Assembly: GCA_937934745.1 (NCBI GenBank)
Contig: CALGZC010000004.1
Location: forward strand, 1-64,000
DNA: 64,000 nucleotides
Direction: 5' to 3'
Source of the DNA: an uncultured Blastocatellia bacterium
Lineage (GTDB): Bacteria; Acidobacteriota; Blastocatellia; Chloracidobacteriales; Chloracidobacteriaceae
Each line of letters opens with the position of its first letter. The first letter of the stretch is position 1. The notes below the pieces were generated by a model. It was not told the DNA's origin. It saw nothing but the letters and a program-made list of their open reading frames with translations, and searched no databases. Shown one piece after another: positions 1-8,449 of this stretch. Position numbers and translations under genes: made by a program.

Positions 1-2285
1 TGGCTGGCCACCAGATAGGCCACGAGGTCGAACTCTTCCGCCGTGCACTGCAACAGACGCCCAATCAGCGGGGTTGGCGGTGGCGGTTCGGGCAACGGCT
101 GCCCCATCTGCTTCAAGACCGTCGCCCAAAGGCCGAGCAAGGCGGCATGGCGCGGCGCATAGCGTTCAAGCAACGCAAACAGGCCCAGGGCGCTGGCCAG
201 CTCGTGGCGAAACCCGGGTCGGGTTTCGCCATTGTTAGGGTGATTGTCAGGGTAGCGGTACATGTCCGGCGGTCGTCGCCAGGCATCTTGAGGAGCTTTG
301 GCCAGGTCGCTCCGAGGCGGTCGGTTCGCGCCGCGGATGGCCCCCTGGAACGCCGGGTGAGACTTGCCCCAATCGTGCCAGAGGGCGGTCAGTTCAAGGA
401 GTTCCTGCAACCTATCGGGCAGGCCCAGTTCTCGGGCAATCTTCTTTACCTCATCGGCGACCTCCTGGCTGTGGCAGGCGATGGTCTTCCACGGGCTAAA
501 ACTCAACGGCTCGCCGTCTTGTTGATCGTCCGCCTCATCGAGTGCCCGGGTTGCCGAACCAACTGCTGGCTCATCCACGGGTGGAACCGAGTCGCCCGAT
601 GTGGCATCGAAGCCGCGATCCGTGCGATAACCGCCAGAATCGGCCGCGACGCAAACGACCCGTCCGGGCAACATCGCCTCGCGTGTCGCGGGCTTCCATT
701 CGCCGTCAAGCCAGTCCCAGACCCAAGCCCGCTTGGACGATTTCAACTTTGAGGAACCTTTGTCGCATAGCCAGTCGCGAGCCTTCAGGAAGGGGATCGC
801 ACAAAGTTCCCGCCGATGGGGACGACGCTTTGGCGCAGGAGACGCATCCTTGCCGAGGTCGATCCAGAACACTTGCAGGTCGCGTTCATCGCCGGAGCGA
901 ATGAACCGGCTGATGTCCAAGTCCGCGCCCGTCAGGTCGGGCGTAGTGTCGAACAGTTCGTCGAACTCCTTGCGGAGCAGCAGATGCGCCGGAGCATACG
1001 GGTAGAGCCGCTGGCGCGCGTCGTCGCCTAGCGATGCTTCATGATCTTCCAAAGACTTGATACCAACATCGCGGAGTTGCTGGATGGTTTCCCAGGCACT
1101 TTCGAGTTCTTCGGGTTGATAGGGGGCAGCATCTTTGGGTTCCTTCCGACGATTAACTACTACCACTTGGCCACTGCCTCCATACCGCGCACAACGGCCG
1201 AACCGCTGCACGAGACTCGGCCACGGCGCGAGTTCGGTGATGAGGCAGCCAGCGGAAATATCCACCCCGGCTTCCACCACCTGCGTTGCGACGATGATCC
1301 GGTCCGCGCCCCGGCCACACGCAGCCCGGTTGAGAAACTCCGCTTGCCATTTCTCGCGCTCGGCAGGGCGGAAGCGGCTATGAACCAGCCGCGTTTCTCC
1401 CTCGCGGCGCTTCACGATGGCGTCAAAGGTCTGGCAGGCTCGCTCGACCGTGTTGCACACCACCAAGGTAATCTTGCCGAATTCGCCGTCGCTCAGCTTG
1501 GCGTGCTCTTCGAGGATTCGTGCCGCGAAACTGTTAGGTTCGTCCGGTACGATCGTGGCGGTCGTCACCGACTTGGAGATGTCCCACAGACCGCCGTTGC
1601 GCTGTGCATCCGGAACCTCGCACGGGTCTTGGACCCACTGCGAATGTTGCTTGTCAGTATCCACAGTCCGCAACCAATCGGGTTGCAGCGTCGCGCTCAT
1701 CCACCAGGTGTAGCAGGGGCGAAGCTGCTTGGCGCGATCCTGGTCGCGAAAGGCTTGCAGTTGGGCCGAGGTCGCCAGCCCGACATCCATCAGTTGCACC
1801 TCGTCCATCACCCAGAGGGAGTCTTGACTGAGCAAGCCGAACTCCATTGGCCAGCGCGCCCGCGGGCTGGCATAGCCGCGATTCAAAGCGCGGGAGAGCA
1901 ACATGTCCTGCGTGCCGATGATGATGGCCGGTCGTTCGGGGTGAAGGAACCATTCGCCGCTATCTTCTCCGCCCATCGCCAAGTGGATGGTGGGTCGCCG
2001 CGCCTCGGCAATTCGTGCAGCGAGTTGCTGCGCCACCTGTTTGGTTTGTTCCACCAGCACTCGCATCGGCAGGCACCAAACCAGCCGACGGGGCCAGCTA
2101 GCGTCCCCGCGATGCAAGTGATGGTAGCTCCAAGCGGCCAACATGCCTTCCGTCTTTCCCAGGCCCGTTGGAATGCGAATCAATCGGCTAGCGCACGCCC
2201 GATGGGAGGCGAGCGCTATCTGCCAAGGATATGGGTCATATCCATTCAAAGACCTGAAATATTCAGGAAACTCAGCGCGACTCAC
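1..2285 (-). CDS. cas3: CRISPR-associated helicase/nuclease Cas3, type I-G-like, 3' end beyond window
   Basis: Reading the minus strand from a GTG at 2285 gives 761 codons without a stop, running off the left edge. A superfamily 2 helicase comes first: Walker A PTGLGKT at about residues 39-45, motif LVWCLPMRVLVEQT, a DEAD-type box MDEVQL near residue 160, ATQVVEAGVDIS near 331 and QRFGRCARYGG near 361. The HD nuclease domain is C-terminal: ACHSQEV, then LWHDWGKSHPAFQ near 636, FRHELASALG, and AYLVASH at the window edge. Helicase-then-HD order, and the PYPWQIALA start, are known for Cas3 of subtype I-G (formerly I-U); the protein would unwind and degrade target DNA recruited by Cascade. The GTG is preceded by GAGGAGG at good spacing, which decides the start. 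The other cas genes and the array are presumably to the left. The helicase assignment is certain; the subtype is inferred from domain order. Confidence -1.
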   Translation of the reverse strand, partial: MSRAEFPEYFRSLNGYDPYPWQIALASHRACASRLIRIPTGLGKTEGMLAAWSYHHLHRGDASWPRRLVWCLPMRVLVEQTKQVAQQLAARIAEARRPTIHLAMGGEDSGEWFLHPERPAIIIGTQDMLLSRALNRGYASPRARWPMEFGLLSQDSLWVMDEVQLMDVGLATSAQLQAFRDQDRAKQLRPCYTWWMSATLQPDWLRTVDTDKQHSQWVQDPCEVPDAQRNGGLWDISKSVTTATIVPDEPNSFAARILEEHAKLSDGEFGKITLVVCNTVERACQTFDAIVKRREGETRLVHSRFRPAEREKWQAEFLNRAACGRGADRIIVATQVVEAGVDISAGCLITELAPWPSLVQRFGRCARYGGSGQVVVVNRRKEPKDAAPYQPEELESAWETIQQLRDVGIKSLEDHEASLGDDARQRLYPYAPAHLLLRKEFDELFDTTPDLTGADLDISRFIRSGDERDLQVFWIDLGKDASPAPKRRPHRRELCAIPFLKARDWLCDKGSSKLKSSKRAWVWDWLDGEWKPATREAMLPGRVVCVAADSGGYRTDRGFDATSGDSVPPVDEPAVGSATRALDEADDQQDGEPLSFSPWKTIACHSQEVADEVKKIARELGLPDRLQELLELTALWHDWGKSHPAFQGAIRGANRPPRSDLAKAPQDAWRRPPDMYRYPDNHPNNGETRPGFRHELASALGLFALLERYAPRHAALLGLWATVLKQMGQPLPEPPPPTPLIGRLLQCTAEEFDLVAYLVAS

Positions 2286-2392
2286 TATTTTCCTCCTCGA
2301 CTGGAACAATCCGAACTGTCAGCCCGTTGAAGCGCGCGGTTTCGCGCTTTCAACTCGCGCGCAAAGCAGGCGCGCTTGAGCGCGTCAAACAT
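2285..2392 (-). CDS. possible 35-residue leader ORF overlapping cas3 start
   Basis: An ATG at 2392 opens a 35-codon frame rich in Arg, Ala and Ser whose TAG stop shares its G with the GTG start of cas3 (TAGTG). The frame contains a perfect 7-bp inverted repeat, AAGCGCG/CGCGCTT, at 2330-2336 and 2343-2349. No Shine-Dalgarno sequence precedes the ATG, and the composition is not clearly protein-like. It could be a coupled leader peptide or chance; I lean to chance. Confidence -1.
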   Translation of the reverse strand: MFDALKRACFARELKARNRALQRADSSDCSSRGGK

Positions 2393-3083
2393 AGCGCGTC
2401 AGACGCCGAACGATCTGGCTCGCAAGCTTGCGCATCGGCAGACGGATCGCGAGACGCGGCGGCTCCAGCCCCTCGGCGATAAGCGGTTGCCACGCAAGCG
2501 CGGCTTCCGTTTTGCGAGGTCCGGTGGATACCGCAAGAGCTTTGGGGCTGCCTGTCAACCGCAGCACGAATCCGCCGCTTGTATGAACTCAATCCCATAG
2601 CAGCTTAGAAGAGTGCTCGGAAGCACTTTGAAGAGTGCTCGGAAGCACTTTTCCAGAGAAAGATTCTTACCCGCCCTGGCTTGACCTGTTGTGCGTCTGC
2701 AATTTTGTTGCACTTAATAAATAAGACCTTGTGATGTAATACGCAATCATGTGAAAGCACAATGTAACTGTTGTGTGTCAACTAGGGTACCTCATCGAAA
2801 GCTTTGTGCCTCTGGAAAGGACCTGGGCTGTGAACTTAGCGTTCTAGACTGTGCTGAAACTGAACACTAAGGCTGGCTCCTCTATCGTTTGCCTGCTTTC
2901 TGCTTTTCACATCTTTGGCCGCGCTAAGGGCCAGCTGTATCGGTTTTGCGCCGATGCCGCTCAGCGCAGAGAGGCGCGCTGCCGCCCGGCAGCCTGTCGC
3001 CAACCGCCGACCGGACGAAGTATGCTGCGCCCGATGGCGCTTGGGCGCTTGGGAAGCGCGTACGCTGTGCAAAAAGACTGTTG
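2393..3083. other. cas3-recG divergent intergenic region
   Basis: Nearly 700 bases without a convincing gene. The part nearest cas3 is GC-rich and has short open frames on both strands that resemble no family I know. The part from about 2650 to 2850 is clearly AT-richer than its surroundings and probably holds the promoters of cas3 and recG, but no strong -35/-10 pair stands out. No CRISPR repeat is present here. Confidence -1.
2608..2651. repeat. two perfect 22-bp tandem copies, each a hairpin
   Basis: The unit GAAGAGTGCTCGGAAGCACTTT occurs at 2608-2629 and again, without a base between, at 2630-2651. Each unit contains the inverted repeat AGTGCT-CGGA-AGCACT, so two identical stem-loops with 6-bp stems and four-base loops follow each other; each is followed by TTT on the plus strand. 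This could be a double terminator-like structure or a protein-binding site between cas3 and recG. Confidence -1.
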
Positions 3084-5261
3084 ATGTCGGCTCGCCTGTC
3101 TCTGACGACACCGTTGATAGAACTTCCCGCCTACTTGCGGCGGATCGGGACGACTACAGCCGGAAATTTGGCTGCCGAACTGGCCCCCGTCGTCGGCAAA
3201 CCGGCAGCCGCAGATGTCACCGTTGAAGATCTCCTTCTCTACCTGCCGTTTCGGTACGAGGATCGTTCACACTTGCCACGTATTCGCGATCTGACCGACG
3301 GCATGGCCGCCTCCGTCGCCGTTGCAGTTTACGCACCGTCGAGCACGCCGATTCGGACGAAAAACGGTAAGCAACTTACCCTGTTTGAGTTTACCGGGCG
3401 CGATGAAACCGGACGCATCCGTGCCTACTGGTGGAATCAGCCGTATCTGCGGCAAACGTTTCCAGCCGAGCGACGGGTCATTCTGTACGGCGAATGGCAG
3501 TTCTCGAACCGTCACCAGTGCTACCAGGTTGAAAACCCGGACTATGAGTTGCTCGGCGATGACACCGAAGACGATGTGCCGGAAACAATTCACGTCGGAC
3601 GTTGTGTGCCCGTCTATCGCAAGCTCGGCGCATTTCGGGCGCGGGCGCTGCGAACACTCATCTTCCGCCTGCTGACGGCGCTGGGCGACGTGCCCGACCT
3701 AGACCTGCCGGACGAGTTGCGCAGCCGCAGCGGCCTCGCCGGGCAGCTTCCGACCAAGGCTGAGGCGCTGCGTGCTGTGCATTTTCCATCCGTCGGTGCA
3801 AACCTCGGTGAGCTGGAAGCCCGCCGCTCACCGGCCCATGCGCGCTTGGCATTAGAAGAGTTTTTCTTGTTGACGCTGGCGTTAGGCGACCGCCGCAGAC
3901 GGCGTGAGCAAGCGGGTGACAAGGCAAAAGTGGTGATTACCGACGCCATTCGCGCGCGCGTCCGGCAGGTTCTACCGTTTCCAATGACGCAGGCACAAAA
4001 GCGCGTCATCCGCGAGATTGTGACGGATATGACCGGAAGCCGTCCGATGTCGCGGCTATTGCAAGGCGATGTCGGTTCGGGGAAAACCATCCTTGCGTTG
4101 CAGGCCCTGATCATTGCCGTCGAGAACGGCTGGCAAGCGGCCCTGATGGCACCGACGGAAATTCTGGTCGAGCAACACCACCGGTCGCTGACGCGCTGGC
4201 TGGCCGGGATGCCTTACCGCCTGGCAGCACTGACCGGCCGCCTTAGGCCATCTGAGAAAAAGGCCATCCGCCAGGCACTGGCAGCGCATGAACTGGACAT
4301 CGTCATCGGTACACAGGCGCTGATTCAGGAGGAGACAACCTTTGCTCGTCTGGGACTGGTTGTGATTGACGAACAACATCGCTTTGGCGTCATGCAACGG
4401 GAAAAACTCGTGACGCGCGGCATTGCGCCAGATGTACTCGTCATGACGGCGACGCCCATCCCGCGCAGTTTGGCGATGGCCGTCTACGGTGATCTGGATG
4501 TTTCCATCCTCGACGAATTGCCGCCGGGCCGCAAGCCGGTCGTAACGGCCCTGCGCGGACCTGACCGGCGCGCGCGCGTTTATGATTTTATTCGGCAGGA
4601 GTGCACAGCGGGCCGCCAAGCCTATATTGTCTATCCGTTGGTTGCAGAATCGGAAAAACTCGATGTCGCGGCCGCGACGGCCGCTGCCGAAAAGCTACAG
4701 CGTGACGTGTTTCCGATGTTCACTGTCGGCCTGCTCCACGGGAAGCTGAGGGCTGACGAAAAAGACAGCGTGATGCAGCGATTTGCTGCGGGCGACATTC
4801 AGATTTTGGTCACGACGACCGTCGTAGAAGTCGGTATTGACGTACCGAATGCTTCCGTCATGGTTATCGAGCATCCCGAACGCTTTGGCCTGGCACAACT
4901 GCATCAACTGCGCGGCCGGGTTGGGCGCGGGACGGCCAAATCATACTGTGTGCTCATGACGCCGGATAGGATTTCACCAGAGGCCCTCGAACGGCTGAAG
5001 TTTTTCGCTGAGACACCGGACGGCTTCACCATCGCTGAGAAGGACCTTCTGTGGCGCGGACCTGGTGAAATGCTCGGCGTTCGACAGTCAGGCCTGCCGG
5101 TTTTTCGGGTTGGTGATATCGTTCGCGATACCGACTGGTTGACCGCAGCGCGACACACAGCCTGGCGCATTCTGCGCGATCGGCCGGATGACCCACAAAC
5201 GCGCCTGTGGCTTGCACAGGCGCAGTGCAGATTCCCGCTGACGACCGGCGGTGTTCACTAA
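3084..5261 (+). CDS. recG: ATP-dependent DNA helicase RecG
   Basis: Branched-DNA translocase that regresses stalled replication forks and processes Holliday junctions. The 725-residue product has an N-terminal wedge/OB region, the Walker A box LLQGDVGSGKT, the DEAH-type box DEQHRFGVMQRE, motif III MTATPIPRSLAM, and the C-terminal helicase signature HQLRGRVGRG, all in the usual RecG order and close to the usual length of about 690-700. The frame stays open upstream to 2946, but similarity to RecG begins around the ATG at 3084 (MSARLSLTTPLIELPAYL), so I place the start there; the ribosome site is weak, and a TTG directly before it is an alternative. The stop overlaps the longest possible frame of dapF, so the two genes are probably cotranscribed. 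Confidence -1.
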   Translation: MSARLSLTTPLIELPAYLRRIGTTTAGNLAAELAPVVGKPAAADVTVEDLLLYLPFRYEDRSHLPRIRDLTDGMAASVAVAVYAPSSTPIRTKNGKQLTLFEFTGRDETGRIRAYWWNQPYLRQTFPAERRVILYGEWQFSNRHQCYQVENPDYELLGDDTEDDVPETIHVGRCVPVYRKLGAFRARALRTLIFRLLTALGDVPDLDLPDELRSRSGLAGQLPTKAEALRAVHFPSVGANLGELEARRSPAHARLALEEFFLLTLALGDRRRRREQAGDKAKVVITDAIRARVRQVLPFPMTQAQKRVIREIVTDMTGSRPMSRLLQGDVGSGKTILALQALIIAVENGWQAALMAPTEILVEQHHRSLTRWLAGMPYRLAALTGRLRPSEKKAIRQALAAHELDIVIGTQALIQEETTFARLGLVVIDEQHRFGVMQREKLVTRGIAPDVLVMTATPIPRSLAMAVYGDLDVSILDELPPGRKPVVTALRGPDRRARVYDFIRQECTAGRQAYIVYPLVAESEKLDVAAATAAAEKLQRDVFPMFTVGLLHGKLRADEKDSVMQRFAAGDIQILVTTTVVEVGIDVPNASVMVIEHPERFGLAQLHQLRGRVGRGTAKSYCVLMTPDRISPEALERLKFFAETPDGFTIAEKDLLWRGPGEMLGVRQSGLPVFRVGDIVRDTDWLTAARHTAWRILRDRPDDPQTRLWLAQAQCRFPLTTGGVH

Positions 5262-5286
5262 TGTTTCACCAAGGAAGGCGTGGATT

Positions 5287-6159
5287 GTGCTCATCCTTCA
5301 TAAGTTACACGGGTTAGGCAACGACTTTCTCGTTTTTGACGCGCATCAGGAAGGCGCGTCAAGCTTTTTAGACAATGACATGCTTCAGGCACGGGCTGTC
5401 TGCGACCGCCACTGCGGCGTCGGAGCAGACGGAGTGATTGCCGTCCGCATCGCTGATACAGCCGCGGCCGATTACCGCATGACGGTGTGGAATGCAGATG
5501 GCTCGCGCGCCGAGATGTCAGGCAATGGACTGCGCTGTGTTGCGGGCTATATCCGCCGTGTCCTGGGATGGGAAAAAGCAACGTTGCGCGTTATGACAGA
5601 TGCCGGCGTGCGCGTTGTGACGTTCCTTGAATCGTCCGGTTTCGAGACGTGCTGCGTCGTTTCTATGGGGTCGCCTGTGTTACAGGCTGACGCCGTTCCA
5701 TTTCGGATGGAAGCTCCTCTTCCGTCGCCGCCGGTAGATGTCAGCCTACACGTCGGCGCAGAGACTGTGAAAGCGACGGTCCTTTCCCTGGGCAACCCCC
5801 ACTGTACGGTGTTTGTAGAAGATGTGCGCGCCGCACCGGTGGCGCGCCTCGGCGCCCAACTTGAACGGCATCCTGCCTTTCCCAATCGGACAAATGTAGA
5901 ATTTGCATCGGTCCGTAACCGGCAGAACCTGGAAGTCGCTTTCTGGGAGCGCGGCGTCGGACAGACGAGTGCCTCTGGCACGGGCGCGTGCGCGGCGGCC
6001 GTCGCGGCCATGCTCAAGGGACTGGTTGACCACACCGTGACGGTTCACACCGAGCGGGGTACGCTCAAGGTCAGGTGGGAAATGACGACAAATGAAGTGA
6101 CGCTGACCGGGAACACTTGCTACATTGCCCGCATTGAATGGGCCGGCATCGGCATCTAA
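5287..6159 (+). CDS. dapF: diaminopimelate epimerase, first catalytic Cys replaced by Ser
   Basis: Converts LL- to meso-diaminopimelate for lysine and peptidoglycan synthesis. The 290-residue product starts at a GTG preceded by AAGGAAGG at good spacing; an upstream GTG at 5251 would overlap recG and has no family support. KLHGLGNDFLVFD at the N-terminus, NADGSRAEM, GNPHC and SGTGACA near residue 235 are typical. The first active-site motif, normally CGNG.RC, reads SGNGLRC, so residue 78, the usual thiol base, is Ser, while the second catalytic Cys (about 235) is kept. Similar Ser-containing variants exist in annotated DapF proteins as far as I recall, so the activity is likely but mechanistically open. 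It follows recG by 25 bases. Confidence -1.
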   Translation: MLILHKLHGLGNDFLVFDAHQEGASSFLDNDMLQARAVCDRHCGVGADGVIAVRIADTAAADYRMTVWNADGSRAEMSGNGLRCVAGYIRRVLGWEKATLRVMTDAGVRVVTFLESSGFETCCVVSMGSPVLQADAVPFRMEAPLPSPPVDVSLHVGAETVKATVLSLGNPHCTVFVEDVRAAPVARLGAQLERHPAFPNRTNVEFASVRNRQNLEVAFWERGVGQTSASGTGACAAAVAAMLKGLVDHTVTVHTERGTLKVRWEMTTNEVTLTGNTCYIARIEWAGIGI

Positions 6160-6326
6160 TGTCTCGGCGGCTCTTCGGATGCCAAGGCAAGGTGCAAGCC
6201 TCAGCCTTCTAATGCAGGCAATAAGCCTCTTCGGGGGCTGCCTCCGCGACCACACGGCGCCGCGGACTACTTCTGCGCTGTTGCTCGTCAACGGCTTTGG
6301 TCAAAGCGTGGATACGTTGCAAGGAT

Positions 6327-7349
6327 ATGTTGGAAGCTGATGCACGCAAAGCTAACGCCGATTCAGACATTCACCCTAGGGCGGCAGCGTCTGCACTGTT
6401 GTGGCCGTTGACCATCGGCCGGGTACTAGCGGTGCTGTTGGGTATTGTCTGGCTTTCGGCCGGCGTCATCAAGGCGCTCGAGCCGTTTGATTTCGTGCGG
6501 CAAATTGCGAGTTTTCACCTCGTGCCGGGTGGTGCGCTGCAAACGGCCCTTGCCTGGAGTTTACTGGTGACCGAGTGTGCCCTGGGCGGGGCGCTGGTGG
6601 TCGGTTATCACCTGCGCTGGGCGCTGGTCGCTGCCAGCGCACTGACCGGGGTGTTCATGGGGGCCTTGGGCTGGGTGCTGATGGCCGGGATCCCGGTTGA
6701 AGACTGCGGTTGCTTTGGCTCGCAGTTCAAACGCAGTCCGAAAGAAGCCTTCCTGGAGGATGGGTTGATGTTGACGGTGACACTCATCGCAGTCCGGTTG
6801 GTTTGGCGGTCAGGCGGGACACCGACCGGCACGCGCGGCGGACAGGCTTGTGGGCCGGACCGCCGTGAGCCGGCGGCAAGCTGGCGCAGCGGCGTGGTGC
6901 TGTTCTGCGCCGCATTCGGTTTTCTGACACCGCTCATCTTTGGATTTCCACTTGGCGGGAGCGATTGGTCAACCATCCGACCGTCTGGGGTGAAGGTCAA
7001 CCTGGCCACCGGTGCCCACCTTGTGGCCCTGCTGGACACCGAATGCAGCCACTGTCAGGAAAGTGTCCCGCAGCTGAACGCTTACGTCGGCGCAAACGAT
7101 CTTCCACCCTTTGTGGCGCTGTGCGCCAATGAAGCCTGGCGCCGCCAATTCTTTATCCAACGCTTCGGGGCAAAGTTTGAACTGGGTGAAATCGGCAAAG
7201 CCGACTTCAAGCGACTCCTTGCCGACGGTGATACGCCACGTGTTGTCTTGCTGCGGAACGGTCACGTGGTCGCCGTGTGGGATGGGCATCCGCCGACGGT
7301 CGATGAAGTCCGCCGGGCGTACCGATCACCCGCGCGGATGAAGCGGTAG
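6327..7349 (+). CDS. MauE/DoxX-like membrane protein with thioredoxin-like C-terminus
   Basis: About 340 residues. The N-terminal half has four hydrophobic segments of the MauE/DoxX-like kind, with the family motif EDCGCFG in the loop near residue 125; MauE-type proteins are linked to disulfide or redox maturation of periplasmic enzymes. A fifth hydrophobic segment is followed by a region with ECSHCQ near residue 240, a CxxC-like redox site in a thioredoxin-type context, presumably outside the cytoplasm. The combination suggests an electron relay to extracytoplasmic thiols. The ATG at 6327 has AAGGA very close by; a TTG at 6297 is an in-frame alternative. It stands alone between dapF and tRNA-Thr. 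The family call is firm; the substrate is unknown. Confidence -1.
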   Translation: MLEADARKANADSDIHPRAAASALLWPLTIGRVLAVLLGIVWLSAGVIKALEPFDFVRQIASFHLVPGGALQTALAWSLLVTECALGGALVVGYHLRWALVAASALTGVFMGALGWVLMAGIPVEDCGCFGSQFKRSPKEAFLEDGLMLTVTLIAVRLVWRSGGTPTGTRGGQACGPDRREPAASWRSGVVLFCAAFGFLTPLIFGFPLGGSDWSTIRPSGVKVNLATGAHLVALLDTECSHCQESVPQLNAYVGANDLPPFVALCANEAWRRQFFIQRFGAKFELGEIGKADFKRLLADGDTPRVVLLRNGHVVAVWDGHPPTVDEVRRAYRSPARMKR

Positions 7350-7586
7350 CCGAACGCCACAGCGATGACGTTAGTCTGGCGACGCGGTGCTGTGTCCGGC
7401 TTGTGGTGGCTACCGGGGCGAGGCTTGCTGCCATTGGCAAGACCTGATGCCGGACACAGGTTGTCCTTGCCGATCCTGCCTGTCCCTTTCAGATGTACGC
7501 TGTTCGCGAACGTGTGTGCCGTCCCCACGTGAGGGGGCATCGTATTGACAGGCGTGCTATCATCCCTGCCTGCAAAGTTGAAACAG
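7350..7586. other. intergenic region upstream of tRNA-Thr
   Basis: No gene visible. A TTGACA box lies at 7545-7550, about 37 bases before the tRNA, but the matching -10 region is poor, so I do not call a promoter. Confidence -1.
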
Positions 7587-7662
<76 letters not shown>

Positions 7663-7716
7663 CCGCCTTCTTCGCAGCAAAAGCCTGTTCGGCTTCTATC
7701 GCTTCCACCGGCCGGG

Positions 7717-8424
7717 CTACTGCACCTGGTAAGTGATGGTAATCTGCGTGTCGTCCTGTTCGTCGCCGTCTTCAGGCGCGGCCATAATGACAAGTGCCTC
7801 ACCCGAATTCCGTTTGGCAGAAAGCGCTCGCAAATTGCCGACTACCGTAGGCGTCACAGAAAAGCCGTCGCCCTTGAGTCGCTCTTCATAGAATCGGAGG
7901 ACGGCATCTGCCCCGTCGTCGGTTTTGAGCATAAGCGTCCCCGAAGCTTTGTTACCTGTGCCGGATTTCAACTTAGCAATGACTTTAGCGCCGGGGTACA
8001 ACACGACCCAGTTTGGCAGACCATCCTGCCCGCCAACTTCGGGCGTGGCAGACTCAGACGACGGCTTGCTCTGGGCTGTGTTGTCGGGTGGCTTGCTCTC
8101 GGACGACTTTTTTTCCTGCTGCTTCTTAAGCTCTTCAAGCGAAATGGTTGTGACTTCCCCAGTTCGTTTATCGCGGAACGTGACGAGCTCTTTTTCTTCG
8201 TCCACGGAAAGCACTTCAATGTCGGGATTGATAAACTCAACCACCTTAGCCGCCGTTCGTACCGGATTGTCCGCTACATGCTCACCGATTGAGAACAGGA
8301 AATAGCCGACAACCAGCACGACGATGACGCCGATGACCGTCAGGCCGCCGCAACCAAGTAGAACCCACAACCATGTGTTACGTTTCTTGGCCGCCGGCTG
8401 AGGTGGTAAGGGTATTAGCTGCAC
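7717..8424 (-). CDS. membrane-anchored protein of unknown function, paralogue of the 59.1-kb lipoprotein
   Basis: A 235-residue protein. A short proline/lysine-rich cytoplasmic stretch is followed by one transmembrane segment at about residues 18-46, so the bulk lies outside the membrane. Then comes a small region ending in TFRDKRTGEVTTISLEEL, a low-complexity Lys/Ser/Pro linker, and a C-terminal domain of about 100 residues starting LPNWVVLYPGA and containing VLRFYEERLKGDGF. The same two blocks occur in the same order in the lipoprotein at 59102-59821, so they form one family with two anchoring modes. GTG start with AGGAAGG upstream. It lies 25 bases downstream of the aminotransferase gene and is probably cotranscribed. 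Function unknown. Confidence -1.
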   Translation of the reverse strand: MQLIPLPPQPAAKKRNTWLWVLLGCGGLTVIGVIVVLVVGYFLFSIGEHVADNPVRTAAKVVEFINPDIEVLSVDEEKELVTFRDKRTGEVTTISLEELKKQQEKKSSESKPPDNTAQSKPSSESATPEVGGQDGLPNWVVLYPGAKVIAKLKSGTGNKASGTLMLKTDDGADAVLRFYEERLKGDGFSVTPTVVGNLRALSAKRNSGEALVIMAAPEDGDEQDDTQITITYQVQ

Positions 8425-8449
8425 AGGTAACCTTCCTTTCTGGACGAGG

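Noticed and set aside
147-2330. Several plus-strand open frames, the longest 429 codons (1041-2330)
   Set aside because: They are antisense to cas3, which reads through with all helicase and HD motifs; the plus-strand translations have no protein character.
2608-2651. Start of a CRISPR array near cas3
   Set aside because: Only two copies, directly adjacent without spacers, and the 22-bp unit is too short; it is a simple tandem repeat.
7541-7586. Promoter for tRNA-Thr
   Set aside because: TTGACA is present but nothing close to a -10 box lies at 16-18 bases.
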